A stretch of 64,000 bases of DNA from Chitinophagaceae bacterium (lineage in GTDB: Bacteria; Bacteroidota; Bacteroidia; Chitinophagales; Chitinophagaceae), in NCBI GenBank assembly GCA_016708765.1, contig JADJFD010000001.1:186001-250000 (forward strand), in the 5' to 3' direction. Below are positions 8,888 to 17,754 of the stretch, in pieces. Each line of letters begins with the position of its first letter. Position 1 is the stretch's first letter. The position numbers and the translations under genes are program-made. The notes under the pieces are model-generated. The model was not told the origin of the DNA. It did not search any database and saw only the letters and a list, made by a program, of their open reading frames with translations.

Positions 8888-10777
8888 ATGAAGAAGATTG
8901 CCTCACTACTTCTTGTAACGCTTTTTGCTATTTTTTGTAATGCACAGCAAACCCAAAAACCTCCTTTGCATGGAAAAAATTGGATGGCGATAACAGGTAA
9001 ACCTTTAGCAGCTACTGCAGGTTCAATGATCTTTCAACAAGGAGGTAATGCAGTTGATGCAGCTTGTGCAATGTTGGCGGCCACTTGCACAATGTGGGAT
9101 GTGTTGAGCTGGGGTGGAGAAACGCAGGCGTTAATCTATAATCCAAAAACAAAAAAAGTAATTGCTATAAATGCATTAGGCGTAGCACCAACCGGAGCGA
9201 CTGTTGAATTTTTTAAAGGCAAGGGTTATTCTTTTCCTCCTGAATATGGTCCATTGGCGGCAACTACTCCAGGAACAGTTGGTGGTTTATGTTTGATGCT
9301 GGCTGAATATGGAACCATGAGTTTGGAACAGGTATTAAAACCTGCTATGGAATTGGCGGCAGGTTATGCAATTGATGCACAAACTGCCAATGCAATGGAA
9401 AGAGGCAAGGCTAGAATAAAAGAATGGCCATACAGTACAAAAGTTTTCTTGCCACATTCAGGTGAAAAGAGAGAAGCCCCAGTTGCCGGAGAAATTTTTG
9501 TACAAAAAGAATTGCTTGCTACACTTACAAAGATGATTGAATCAGAACGAGAGATGTTGAAGAAAAAGAAAAGCCGTAAGGAAGCTATCATGGCAGCGAA
9601 TGATCGTTTTTATAAAGGAGATATTGCCAAAGAATTTGTTCGTGGAAGTAATGAACAGGGCGGATTAATAACAATGGAAGACCTGGCTAAATGGAAACCA
9701 ATTATTGAAGTACCGTTATCAGTAAATTATAAAGGAATTGATGTTTACAAAATGCAGCAATGGACGCAAGGTCCAGTTCTTTTGCAATCTCTAAATATGC
9801 TGGAGAATTTTGATTTGAAAAAAATGGGATATAACAGCACCAAATACATTCATACGTTGTATCAAACAATGAATATGACTTTTGCTGACCGTGACTTTTA
9901 TTATGGTGATCCATATTTTTCTCCCGAAGAACCGATGAAAGGTTTGCTAAGTAAGGAATATGCAAAACAAAGAGCAGGAATGATTAATCTGGACATGAAC
10001 GATGCGAATGTCGGCCCCGGCGATCCTTATCCATTTGAGGGGAAAACTAATCCATACTTAAATCTGATTAACGAACGAAAAAAATATACAGATACTTCGC
10101 TTAAACAAGGAAGTGCTACACCCGACCATGATGTAAGAAACGTTGCAATGAGTGATGAAGAGTATATGCAAAATTTATGGATGGGTACAACCACTGTTGA
10201 AGCAGCAGATAAAGATGGGTGGATAGTTTCCATTACACCAAGTGGTGGATGGTTACCGGCATGTATCGCAGGTAATACCGGAGTTGGAATGAGTCAGCGA
10301 ATTCAAAGCTTTGTTTTAGATGCTGAATTAGATCCGTTTAATGTTATTGAGCCCGGTAAAAGACCTAGAGTAACATTAACACCTTCATTGGCATTAAAAG
10401 ACGGCAAACCATTTTTATCGTTTGCTGTGCAAGGAGGAGATACTCAAGATCAAAATTTGCTGCAGTTCTTTTTAAATATGGTAGAGTTTGGAATGACGGT
10501 TCAACAAGCCTGTGAAGCTGCTAATATTAACAGCAACCAACTTTGGCTTTCGTTGGGAGGCACAAAAATCAGCGACCGCAAACCAAGAGCAGGCAATCTT
10601 TTATTACATGATAAAACACCGCAAGCTGTTAGAGATGAATTAAAGAAAATGGGTTACAAACTATCTTTTGATGATCGTACCAGTGGACCAATCAATGCTA
10701 TTTACTTTGATTGGAAGAATGGAAGTTTTTGGGGCGGCAGTAGTAATCATGGTGAAGATTATGGGATAGGCTGGTAG
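8888..10777 (+). CDS. ggt: gamma-glutamyltransferase family Ntn-hydrolase
   Basis: Gamma-glutamyltranspeptidases cleave glutathione and related gamma-glutamyl bonds in the periplasm and self-process at a threonine that becomes the nucleophile. The product (629 residues) starts with a signal peptide ending FCNAQQ. Family blocks follow: GGNAVDAACAMLAATC, the GTVGGL segment, and the processing site region MGTTTVEAADKDG (threonines 434-436), then SITPSGGW and GKRPRVTLTPSLALKDG. The exact acceptor or substrate is unknown; some relatives are cephalosporin acylase-like. A copy of its last 20 codons is found 1.4 kb downstream. Confidence 0.9.
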   Translation: MKKIASLLLVTLFAIFCNAQQTQKPPLHGKNWMAITGKPLAATAGSMIFQQGGNAVDAACAMLAATCTMWDVLSWGGETQALIYNPKTKKVIAINALGVAPTGATVEFFKGKGYSFPPEYGPLAATTPGTVGGLCLMLAEYGTMSLEQVLKPAMELAAGYAIDAQTANAMERGKARIKEWPYSTKVFLPHSGEKREAPVAGEIFVQKELLATLTKMIESEREMLKKKKSRKEAIMAANDRFYKGDIAKEFVRGSNEQGGLITMEDLAKWKPIIEVPLSVNYKGIDVYKMQQWTQGPVLLQSLNMLENFDLKKMGYNSTKYIHTLYQTMNMTFADRDFYYGDPYFSPEEPMKGLLSKEYAKQRAGMINLDMNDANVGPGDPYPFEGKTNPYLNLINERKKYTDTSLKQGSATPDHDVRNVAMSDEEYMQNLWMGTTTVEAADKDGWIVSITPSGGWLPACIAGNTGVGMSQRIQSFVLDAELDPFNVIEPGKRPRVTLTPSLALKDGKPFLSFAVQGGDTQDQNLLQFFLNMVEFGMTVQQACEAANINSNQLWLSLGGTKISDRKPRAGNLLLHDKTPQAVRDELKKMGYKLSFDDRTSGPINAIYFDWKNGSFWGGSSNHGEDYGIGW

Positions 10778-10856
10778 AATTTAATATTATTTTACTAAAT
10801 TTTCTTCAACTTCCATTGTGTATTTACAAAATAAAATAAAAATCCCTCCTATACTT

Positions 10857-12032
10857 TTATGTTATTAAATCTCGACTCTTCCTCATGCCAAAAGTTGTAA
10901 GCTCATAAATAATTTTGAACCATATTAAAATACAAGGAACAGCTTTTAAAACATATGGTATTACATAATTTTCCCTAATACCTTTTGGAAATAGATCAGT
11001 TGGCGAAAGAACAGTGAAGATTATTGCGAGAAATAGCAGTATTGTATTTTCAATTTTTCTTTCTTGACTATAGAACCAAATTGCAACACCAGCCACGGCA
11101 ATGATAAAAGTTGCCGATTCCGCCTTATGATTAAATATTACTACCCAAATCAAAATAGAAGATAAAAAGAGTGTTTTAAAGGTCTGGTCTTCATAATACT
11201 TAAATTTTAATGCCGGGATTAAGAATATAATGGCACCCAACAATAGAATAATGTTTTTATTGATTGCTACACCAAACCAACTGTAAAGCCATCCTGCAGT
11301 TGAAAGACCGTACGATACACTATGATCATAGGATAAAAGGTCAAACCAACTTCGATAAAGAAACAAAAGCTGATTCGTAGATATAAGTATTAAAGGCAGA
11401 GCCAAAAAGAGTAAAGTCCATCCAATTGTATAGGCAATAGCTTTGAGTTTTTCAGGATAAAAAAGAAAAATAGCAAAAGCTACTATGCCGAATATTTTAA
11501 TAAATACACACAAAACAATGAACAATGATGCCATTGCAATTTTTTTCTTTTCCAAAAAGATGAATGCAAATATGATAAGACCGGCAATCAGCCCATTGCT
11601 TTGCGAATTTTGAATAGAAGTTATTAACTCAATCAGGATAATTGCCAGCATGAATAGCCTTGTTCTATTAGTTTGCAATGGTAATTTCCAAAGAGCCAGA
11701 AATAAAACTAAAACGTTTAATAAATTCCAAAGAAACAAACCTGCTAAATCTGGCAAATAAGCTATTGGTGCCATTAATAGTGAAAATGTTGGACTGTATT
11801 TAAAATAGTCAAAGTGTTCAGCAGGATATAACTGATAGAGATCTTTATTTTGAATTAAATGAAAATAGGATTCCTTGAAAATTTTATAGTTATTATAATG
11901 TGTAGCCCCAGCTTCTTCGTTTCTCAATACAGTTAAGAGGTATGTTTGCCCTGTTATTATTATTGTAATAATAGTAAGTATGATACCAACATACAATGGA
12001 TTTTGTAATACCTCCTTAGTCTTTTTAAGCAT
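10857..12032 (-). CDS. GT87-like (DUF2029) polytopic membrane glycosyltransferase
   Basis: This is a very hydrophobic protein of about 390 residues with roughly ten transmembrane segments. The periplasmic loop after the first helix contains the stretch YNNYKIFKESYFHLIQNKDLY and then HFDYFKYSPTF, typical of the GT87/DUF2029 family of polyprenol-phosphate-sugar-using mannosyltransferases. The ATG at 12030-12032 (MLKKTKEVLQNPLYV) is preferred; an upstream TTG would add 17 residues. The target glycan is not known. The gene lies between the intact ggt 3' end and a degenerate copy of that same end, which suggests it was placed here by a rearrangement. Confidence 0.75.
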   Translation of the reverse strand: MLKKTKEVLQNPLYVGIILTIITIIITGQTYLLTVLRNEEAGATHYNNYKIFKESYFHLIQNKDLYQLYPAEHFDYFKYSPTFSLLMAPIAYLPDLAGLFLWNLLNVLVLFLALWKLPLQTNRTRLFMLAIILIELITSIQNSQSNGLIAGLIIFAFIFLEKKKIAMASLFIVLCVFIKIFGIVAFAIFLFYPEKLKAIAYTIGWTLLFLALPLILISTNQLLFLYRSWFDLLSYDHSVSYGLSTAGWLYSWFGVAINKNIILLLGAIIFLIPALKFKYYEDQTFKTLFLSSILIWVVIFNHKAESATFIIAVAGVAIWFYSQERKIENTILLFLAIIFTVLSPTDLFPKGIRENYVIPYVLKAVPCILIWFKIIYELTTFGMRKSRDLIT

Positions 12033-12183
12033 AAAATTCAAAGATTTGGGAATGAGTGAAAACTGGGTTTTAAATTGAAGCAATTTAATTCAAATAATCA
12101 TTAGAAATGTATTGCTGAGTATATTCCATTTAAGTATCCGTTGGTTTAATCTTATTATTAAAGGTTTAAAATTGGATTAGAAA

Positions 12184-12250
12184 GAATGAAAGCTTTTGGG
12201 GCGGCAGTAGTAATCATGGTGAGGATTATGGGATAGGGTGGTAGGATTTA
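12184..12250 (+). pseudogene. remnant of a second ggt 3' end (67-base direct repeat of 10717-10783)
   Basis: This segment matches the end of ggt at 10717-10783 with about five mismatches in 67 bases. It still encodes NESFWGGSSNHGEDYGIGW followed by TAG at 12242-12244. Three of the mismatches inside codons are synonymous (AGT/AGC, GAA/GAG, GGC/GGG), as expected if it was once part of a functional paralogue. Nothing upstream resembles the rest of ggt. The copies flank the GT87-like gene. Confidence 0.8.
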
Positions 12251-13957
12251 AAGATTTTTATTAGAAAGAAATTTTTCAAATTGTTTTATTGAAAAACTAC
12301 TTAAATTATTCTCTTTCGTCATTCCACCTTTTTGTGCAGCTAGCACTCCATATTTAATATCATCAAATCCATCTAAGGAATGGGCGTCTGGATCAATTGA
12401 TAACAATACATTTTTTTCAATAGCATAATCAATCCATTTCCAGTCAATATCCAATCGGCGGGGATGTGCATTCAGTTCTATTACTACATTATTTGCGGCA
12501 CAGGCTTCTATAATTTTCTTATGGTCAACGGGGTAACCATTGCGGGTTAGTAAAAGCCTTCCCGTCATATGGCCCAAAATAGTGGTGTAAGGATTTTCAA
12601 TGGCTGTAATTAGCCGCTTCATCGCTTTTTCTTCCGTCATTTTAAGAATGCTATGAACAGAAGCAATCACCAAGTCGAATGTTTTCAGAATATGCTCGGG
12701 ATAATCCAGCTTTCCATCATATAATATGTCGCTTTCAATGCTTTTGAAGATTTTGAAAGCTTGTCCGCCGGAGTCTCGTTCCAAACGAGACGAAGGTTGG
12801 AGTGCAAATCTTGCATTCAGCTCATCTATTTGCTTTTGCTGTGCAATAATCCGATCTTCTTTCAATCCATTGGCATAAAAAGCAGATTGAGAGTGATCGG
12901 AAATAACAAGATATTCAAATCCCCGTTTGATGCATTCATCCGCCATTTCTTCCAATGTATTACTTCCATCACTCCAATTACTATGGCTGTGAATAATAGA
13001 ACGGATATCTTCTGTTTGTATAAGTTCAGGTAGTTTATTATTCTTTGCTCTTTCAATAATTTTTTCCGTTTCCCTCATGCAAGGAACGATGTAAGGAATG
13101 CCTGCATCCAAAAAAATATCCTCTTCAGTTTTTGCTTTGGCGTAATCAATTGTTGGAAATGCTTTTTGAAAAGCATCAATAAATTCTGCTGAACCTGTTG
13201 TTACAAATTGCCGTTCTATAATATTTTGTTCGCCAGTATATAAACGAAGCTTTAATCCGTTCTTCAATTTATATAAGAGGTTGTCGTCAATTTCTTCCAG
13301 TAACTCAGGTGGTTGCGCTGTTTCAAATTTTGGTTTTACAGTTTCGTTTGTTTCATTTATTACAAATTCTAATTCTTCAATTGTCAAAGCATGTCTTCTG
13401 TAAGCACCAGTTTGCATCACTTTTTCTGGCGAAAATAATTTTTTCAAATAGGCTTCAATCTGCGGAAAAACATCATTTAGCTGCGCAAATAAAAAATGTC
13501 CCTGATTTTGAAAATAGAATTCGATTGCTTCTTGCACATTTTTTTGTGTCTTTTCTCCGAAGCCTTTAAACAGTGTTAACCTATTTTCATTACATGCATA
13601 AAGCAATTCACCCAACGATTCAATTTCCATTTCTTTCCAAATGGTATTGATTTTTTTTGGACCGATTCCTTTTATGTTCAGCATTTCGATTACACCAGGG
13701 GGAGTATTATTGATGTATTCACTAAGCACTTCCAGCTTACCAGTGTCAATCATTTCAGCCACTTTTTTACCCGTACTTTCTCCAATTCCTTTTATGCTAA
13801 AGAGTTTTTCCCGGGGCGTTTCTTTTAATTGCATGGGCAGCTTCTCTATGTTGAAAGCCGCTATAGCAAAGGTTTTTGACTTAAAGGAGTTTTCGCCATG
13901 TATATCCATCAGCTTGGCGAGTAGTGCAAAATTGTCGGCAATAGCAGCATTATCCAT
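12248..13957 (-). CDS. polX: DNA polymerase X family / PHP domain protein
   Basis: Bacterial PolX joins a helix-hairpin-helix polymerase beta-like part to a PHP phosphoesterase, used in base-excision repair. Residues 1-150 carry helix-hairpin-helix units (IKGIGESTGKKVAE, IKGIGPKKINTIW, FKGFGEKTQK). The PHP domain begins at IHSHSNWSDG (H323, H325) and includes ISDHS, ESDIL and LNAHPRR, with metal ligands present. The polymerase motif that normally reads GSxRRG...DxD is here TGAYRRHALTIEELEFV, so the catalytic aspartates are missing and only the PHP nuclease should work. A palindrome-encoded insert (SSRLERDSGG) lies before FKIFKSIESDIL. Confidence 0.9.
   Translation of the reverse strand: MDNAAIADNFALLAKLMDIHGENSFKSKTFAIAAFNIEKLPMQLKETPREKLFSIKGIGESTGKKVAEMIDTGKLEVLSEYINNTPPGVIEMLNIKGIGPKKINTIWKEMEIESLGELLYACNENRLTLFKGFGEKTQKNVQEAIEFYFQNQGHFLFAQLNDVFPQIEAYLKKLFSPEKVMQTGAYRRHALTIEELEFVINETNETVKPKFETAQPPELLEEIDDNLLYKLKNGLKLRLYTGEQNIIERQFVTTGSAEFIDAFQKAFPTIDYAKAKTEEDIFLDAGIPYIVPCMRETEKIIERAKNNKLPELIQTEDIRSIIHSHSNWSDGSNTLEEMADECIKRGFEYLVISDHSQSAFYANGLKEDRIIAQQKQIDELNARFALQPSSRLERDSGGQAFKIFKSIESDILYDGKLDYPEHILKTFDLVIASVHSILKMTEEKAMKRLITAIENPYTTILGHMTGRLLLTRNGYPVDHKKIIEACAANNVVIELNAHPRRLDIDWKWIDYAIEKNVLLSIDPDAHSLDGFDDIKYGVLAAQKGGMTKENNLSSFSIKQFEKFLSNKNL
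12773..12791. repeat. palindrome inserted in frame inside polX
   Basis: GTCTCGTT and AACGAGAC form a perfect eight-pair palindrome around CCA. It encodes part of the segment SSRLERDSGG, which interrupts the linker of the PHP domain where relatives run directly into FKIFKGIESDIL-like sequence. It looks like a small dispersed repeat carried in the reading frame. Confidence 0.6.
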
Positions 13958-13986
13958 AGGTCAAATTTAAGATTATATACAGGGCA

Positions 13987-14014
13987 TAAAAAAAGTCCTG
14001 ATGAATCAGGACTT
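13987..14014 (-). terminator. Rho-independent terminator of the histone-like gene
   Basis: The nine-pair stem AGTCCTGAT / ATCAGGACT with a two-base loop is followed, on the minus strand, by seven T. It lies 24 bases beyond the stop of the lysine/alanine-rich gene. Confidence 0.85.
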
Positions 14015-14037
14015 TCAATATGTTTAATTGCTTAAAC

Positions 14038-14172
14038 TTATTTCTTTTTAGCTGCTTTCTTCTTAGCCGCTTTCTTTTTAGGAGCTGCTTTTTTCTTAGC
14101 TGCTTTCTTTTTAGGAGCTGCTTTTTTCTTTGGAGCTGCTTTTTTCTTAGCTGCTTTTTTCTTTGTTGCCAT
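14038..14172 (-). CDS. histone H1-like lysine/alanine-rich protein
   Basis: This 44-residue product starts MATKKKAAKKKAAPKKK and consists only of repeats of KKKAA and KKKAAP after the start. It resembles the C-terminal DNA-binding tail of eukaryotic histone H1 and the short H1-like proteins of Bacteroidota and chlamydiae. Such proteins bind DNA nonspecifically through lysines and can compact the nucleoid. The gene has a clear ATG, a TAA stop and its own terminator. The repeat number may vary between strains because the coding DNA is itself a tandem repeat. Confidence 0.85.
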   Translation of the reverse strand: MATKKKAAKKKAAPKKKAAPKKKAAKKKAAPKKKAAKKKAAKKK

Positions 14173-14276
14173 TTTGTTTAGAATTTAATGTTAGTAAATA
14201 ATGGATTAACGTAGTAAAAATAAGATTTTTTTAATACTACCCAAATTTTTTTTCCACAAAATGCTAAACAAGGTAA

Positions 14277-14543
14277 TTATGCTGTTGCTTCAACTGCAGC
14301 AACAGAAACTGTTGTTCTGTCTTTTTTTCCTTTACGGAATTCAACAAGACCATCCGTTAATGCAAATAATGTAAAGTCTTTTCCAAGACCAACATTTTTT
14401 CCAGGATGATAAACAGTGCCACGTTGACGAACAATAATATTTCCTGATAGTGCAGGTTGGCCACCAAATATTTTTACACCAAGGCGTTTGCTTTGTGAGT
14501 CACGGTTATTCTTTACGCTACCTTCACCTTTTTTATGTGCCAT
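14277..14543 (-). CDS. rpmA: 50S ribosomal protein L27
   Basis: L27 lies near the peptidyl transferase centre of the large ribosomal subunit. The 88-residue sequence is standard: MAHKKGEGSVKNNRDSQSKR, then GVKIFGGQ, then RQRGTVYHPGKNVGLGKD. It begins directly with MAHKKG, so no N-terminal processing extension of the Firmicutes type is present. The gene follows rplU by 45 bases on the same strand, the usual L21-L27 pair. Confidence 0.98.
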   Translation of the reverse strand: MAHKKGEGSVKNNRDSQSKRLGVKIFGGQPALSGNIIVRQRGTVYHPGKNVGLGKDFTLFALTDGLVEFRKGKKDRTTVSVAAVEATA

Positions 14544-14588
14544 ATCTCGAAGTTTTTTAAATTAATACTTTGGTTATTCAAATTGCGA

Positions 14589-14879
14589 TTAAGCAATACT
14601 GGTTACTTTAATTTTTGTGTAAGCCGTACGATGGCCTTTCTTTTTGTGAAAACCTTTTCTTCTTTTTTGCTTGTATGCAATTACGGTATCACCTTTTACA
14701 TGGTCAACTATTTCAGCAGCTACCGTAGTACCAACTGATAATTTTCCATCAGCAGATGCTAATAAAACTTCAATGCCCTCTACTTTATCACCAGCATTTC
14801 CTTCCACACGGGGAATGTATAATGTTTGGTCTTTTTCTACTTTAAATTGCTGTCCAGCTACTTTTATAACGGCTATCAT
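14589..14879 (-). CDS. rplU: 50S ribosomal protein L21
   Basis: L21 binds 23S rRNA in the large subunit. The 96-residue product starts MIAVIKVAGQQFKVEKDQ and ends with the conserved KRRKGFHKKKGHRTAYTKIKV. It is the first gene of the L21-L27 pair and is divergent from the GH3-family gene upstream. Confidence 0.98.
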   Translation of the reverse strand: MIAVIKVAGQQFKVEKDQTLYIPRVEGNAGDKVEGIEVLLASADGKLSVGTTVAAEIVDHVKGDTVIAYKQKRRKGFHKKKGHRTAYTKIKVTSIA

Positions 14880-14986
14880 ATTCTTAAAATTAGGACGGCA
14901 AAGGTAAGGGGAAATGTTGAAGCCGCAAACGGAAAATCAAAGATTTATGAACATTTATTGCCTTTCCAAATTGCCCCAGTATCTGT

Positions 14987-14994
14987 TATATTTG
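14987..14994 (+). promoter_or_regulatory. candidate -7 box (TATATTTG)
   Basis: TATATTTG matches TAnnTTTG and lies 32 bases before the ATG of the GH3-family gene. TTG triplets occur upstream, but at 13 and 26 bases rather than about 19. Confidence 0.4.
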
Positions 14995-15026
14995 CAGGTC
15001 TTATTAAGGTTTCTATTGAATTGTGT

Positions 15027-16535
15027 ATGAAAATCAAGTCCTTCTTAGCTAAACCATTCGCCTCATATATATATAAAGGTGTCCGTAAAGGGATGCTTAC
15101 CGCCGTTACCGATCAGGAAAATATTCTCAAAAGTCTTATAAAAACAGGCCGAATTACAGATTTTGGTAAAGAATCTGGCTTTGCAAAGGTAAATTCTTAC
15201 GAAGAGTTTAAACAGGCAGTCCCTATCAGAGATTATGAGCAAATGAAGCCTTGGGTTGAAAAAGTAAAGGAAGGCAGGCACAATGTACTTTGGAAAGGCA
15301 AGCCAATCTATTTTGCAAAAACCTCCGGTACCACAAGTGGCACAAAATATATCCCGATTACAAAGGATTCAATTCCCAATCATATTAACACAGCCCGAAA
15401 TGCCCTGCTTTGCTATATGGCTGAAACGGGTAACACCAAATTTGCTGATGGGAAACTGATATTCCTATCCGGATCACCAGTTTTAGAACGGGTTGGTGGT
15501 ATCCCAACTGGGAGATTGAGTGGTATTGTAAACCATCATGTCCCAAAATACCTTCGAACCAACCAGTTGCCATCATTTGAAACAAATTGTATAGATGATT
15601 GGGAAACTAAACTGAATAAGATTGTTGATGAAACAATCAGCCAGAACATGTCGCTGATTAGCGGTATTCCACCTTGGATGCAGATGTATTTCGATGAATT
15701 AATTAAGCGAAGCGGTAAGAAAGTTGGCGAACTGTTTCCCAACTTTAGTGTAATGGTGCAGGGTGGTGTAAATTTTGAACCTTATAGAGCAAAATTAATG
15801 GAAAGTATCGGCCGTAAAATTGATACGATTGAATTGTTCCCGGCTAGTGAAGGTTTTTTTGCTTTCCAGGATTCGCAGGATGCAGAAGGCTTATTATTAA
15901 ACAGTAACAGCGGCATATTCTATGAATTTGTTCCCGCAGGAGAAATTGCTAATGAAAATCCGACAAGGCTTTCTTTGAAGGATGTAAAAGTAGGAGAGAA
16001 TTATGCAATGATCATCAATAGCAATGCCGGACTTTGGGGATATAATTTAGGCGATACAGTTAAGTTTTTATCTGTTGATCCATATCGGTTGGTAGTTACA
16101 GGAAGAACAAAGCATTTTATTTCGGCTTTTGGGGAGCATGTAATTGGCGAAGAAGTGGAAGCCTGTATGCTAAAAGCTGCTAAGGAGGAAAATGTCTATG
16201 TAACTGAGTTCACTGTGGCTCCTTTTGTAAGCAGCGATCAGGGGAAATCTTATCATGAGTGGTATGTTGAATTTGAAAACAAACCGGATGATATGCAGCG
16301 ATTTGCTTCCAGTTTAGATCAGCATCTCAGGGAAAAGAATGTTTATTATGATGATCTAATCGGAGGGAATATTTTATCTCCCTTAAAAATAAATACAGTT
16401 CGCAAAAACGGATTTATTGATTACATGAAATCAATCGGTAAATTAGGTGGGCAAAACAAAGTGCCAAGATTGAGCAACGACAGAAAAATAGCTGATGAAT
16501 TAATTAAGTGGACAGAAAACCTTCAGGAAGTATAA
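15027..16535 (+). CDS. GH3-family acyl-adenylating protein
   Basis: GH3 enzymes of plants adenylate carboxylic acids and join them to amino acids; the bacterial members have no settled substrate. The 502-residue cytosolic protein has the ATP-binding motif TSGTTSGTKYIP at about residue 100, LSGSP, ELFPASEGFFAFQ, the AMP-binding YNLGDTVKF, and VTGRTKHFISAFGEH near the C-terminus. An in-frame extension upstream of the ATG at 15027 lacks family resemblance and crosses the region divergent from rplU, so I start at MKIKSFLAKPFASYIYKG. The next gene, dxr, follows one base after the stop, which suggests one transcript. Confidence 0.85.
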   Translation: MKIKSFLAKPFASYIYKGVRKGMLTAVTDQENILKSLIKTGRITDFGKESGFAKVNSYEEFKQAVPIRDYEQMKPWVEKVKEGRHNVLWKGKPIYFAKTSGTTSGTKYIPITKDSIPNHINTARNALLCYMAETGNTKFADGKLIFLSGSPVLERVGGIPTGRLSGIVNHHVPKYLRTNQLPSFETNCIDDWETKLNKIVDETISQNMSLISGIPPWMQMYFDELIKRSGKKVGELFPNFSVMVQGGVNFEPYRAKLMESIGRKIDTIELFPASEGFFAFQDSQDAEGLLLNSNSGIFYEFVPAGEIANENPTRLSLKDVKVGENYAMIINSNAGLWGYNLGDTVKFLSVDPYRLVVTGRTKHFISAFGEHVIGEEVEACMLKAAKEENVYVTEFTVAPFVSSDQGKSYHEWYVEFENKPDDMQRFASSLDQHLREKNVYYDDLIGGNILSPLKINTVRKNGFIDYMKSIGKLGGQNKVPRLSNDRKIADELIKWTENLQEV

Positions 16536-16536
16536 A

Positions 16537-17706
16537 ATGAGTTCAACACCTCCAATCAAACGAATTGCCATTTTCGGTTCTACCGGATCAATAGGTACAC
16601 AGACACTTGAAGTAATTGCTGACAACCCTTCAATGTTTTCTGCCGAAGTATTAACAGCACATAATAATGATACGTTGTTAATCGAACAGGCTTTAAAATT
16701 TAATCCCAATATTGTTGTAATTGGTGACGATAAAAAATATACAGCAGTAAAAGACGCATTAGCTTCTACTGATATTAAAGTATTTGCAGGTGAAAAAGCA
16801 TTAGAAGAAGTGGCTGCAATGGATTGCTATGATTTAATGCTTGCAGCTATTGTTGGCTATGCTGGATTGAGGCCAACTTTAAAAGCAATTGATAGTGGCA
16901 AGGCAATTGCTTTAGCAAATAAAGAAACATTAGTTGTTGCCGGTGATATCATTATGCGGAAAGCAGTGGAGAATCGGGTGCCAATTATTCCAGTCGACTC
17001 TGAACACTCCGCCATTTTTCAATGTTTGGTTGGCGAAACAAGAAATAGAATAGAGAAAGTGATTCTTACAGCATCTGGAGGACCATTTATCGGCCGAAAG
17101 CCAAACTATCTTGTAAATGTAAAAAGAGAACATGCATTACAACATCCTAATTGGAGTATGGGTGCAAAAATTACCATTGACTCTGCTACTTTAATGAATA
17201 AAGGATTGGAGATGATTGAAGCTAATTGATTATTCAATCTTAAACCTGAACAAGTGCAGGTGGTAATTCATCCGCAAAGTATTATTCATAGCATGGTGCA
17301 ATTTGAAGATGGGAGTGTGAAAGCACAAATGGGATTGCCGGATATGAAGCTGCCCATACAATATGCTTTAGCATTCCCTCAGCGAATTAAGAATGATTTT
17401 CCAAGAATGGATTTTAAAAAAATTACGACACTTTCTTTTGAAGAGCCTGATGTTAAAACATTCAGAAATTTAGCTCTAGCCGAAGAAGCATTGAACAAAG
17501 CTGGCAATCTTCCTTGCATTATGAATGCCGCAAATGAAATAGCTGTATTTGCATTTCTTCGCAATAGAATTAACTTTCTTGACATGACGGATGTAATTGA
17601 AAAGGCAATGAATGCTGTTCCATTTATAGAGAAACCAACGCTGGAGGAATATTTTGAAAGCGATGGCGAGGCCCGTAACTTCGCTGCCGATTTAATTAAA
17701 CTTTAG
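16537..17706 (+). pseudogene. dxr: 1-deoxy-D-xylulose 5-phosphate reductoisomerase, interrupted by in-frame TGA
   Basis: DXR (IspC) makes 2-C-methyl-D-erythritol 4-phosphate, the committed step of the MEP isoprenoid pathway, using NADPH. Residues 1-230 include the nucleotide-binding IAIFGSTGSIGTQTLEVI, ALANKETLVVAG, PVDSEHSAIFQC and SGGPF. The frame stops at TGA (17227-17229) in GLEMIEAN-stop-LFNLKPEQ, exactly where the family has tryptophan (TGG) in EAHWLF. The same frame then continues uninterrupted to 17706 with VVIHPQSIIHSMV and MNAANEIAVFAFL. A single G-to-A change explains it. TGA is a normal stop elsewhere in this window. Confidence 0.92.
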
Positions 17707-17754
17707 ACACTTATTTTTCCCTGATATAAATAGGATTTCTTTTATAAACTTACT

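Noticed and set aside
14826..15026. N-terminal extension of the GH3 protein
   Set aside because: It reads back over the region opposite rplU and does not resemble GH3; the conserved MKIKSFLAKPFASYIYKG begins at 15027.
17227..17229. TGA recoded as tryptophan or selenocysteine
   Set aside because: TGA is the stop of intact genes here (EamA gene at 34721, polyprenyl synthase at 62016, dacB at 44417), and no selenocysteine element follows the dxr TGA.
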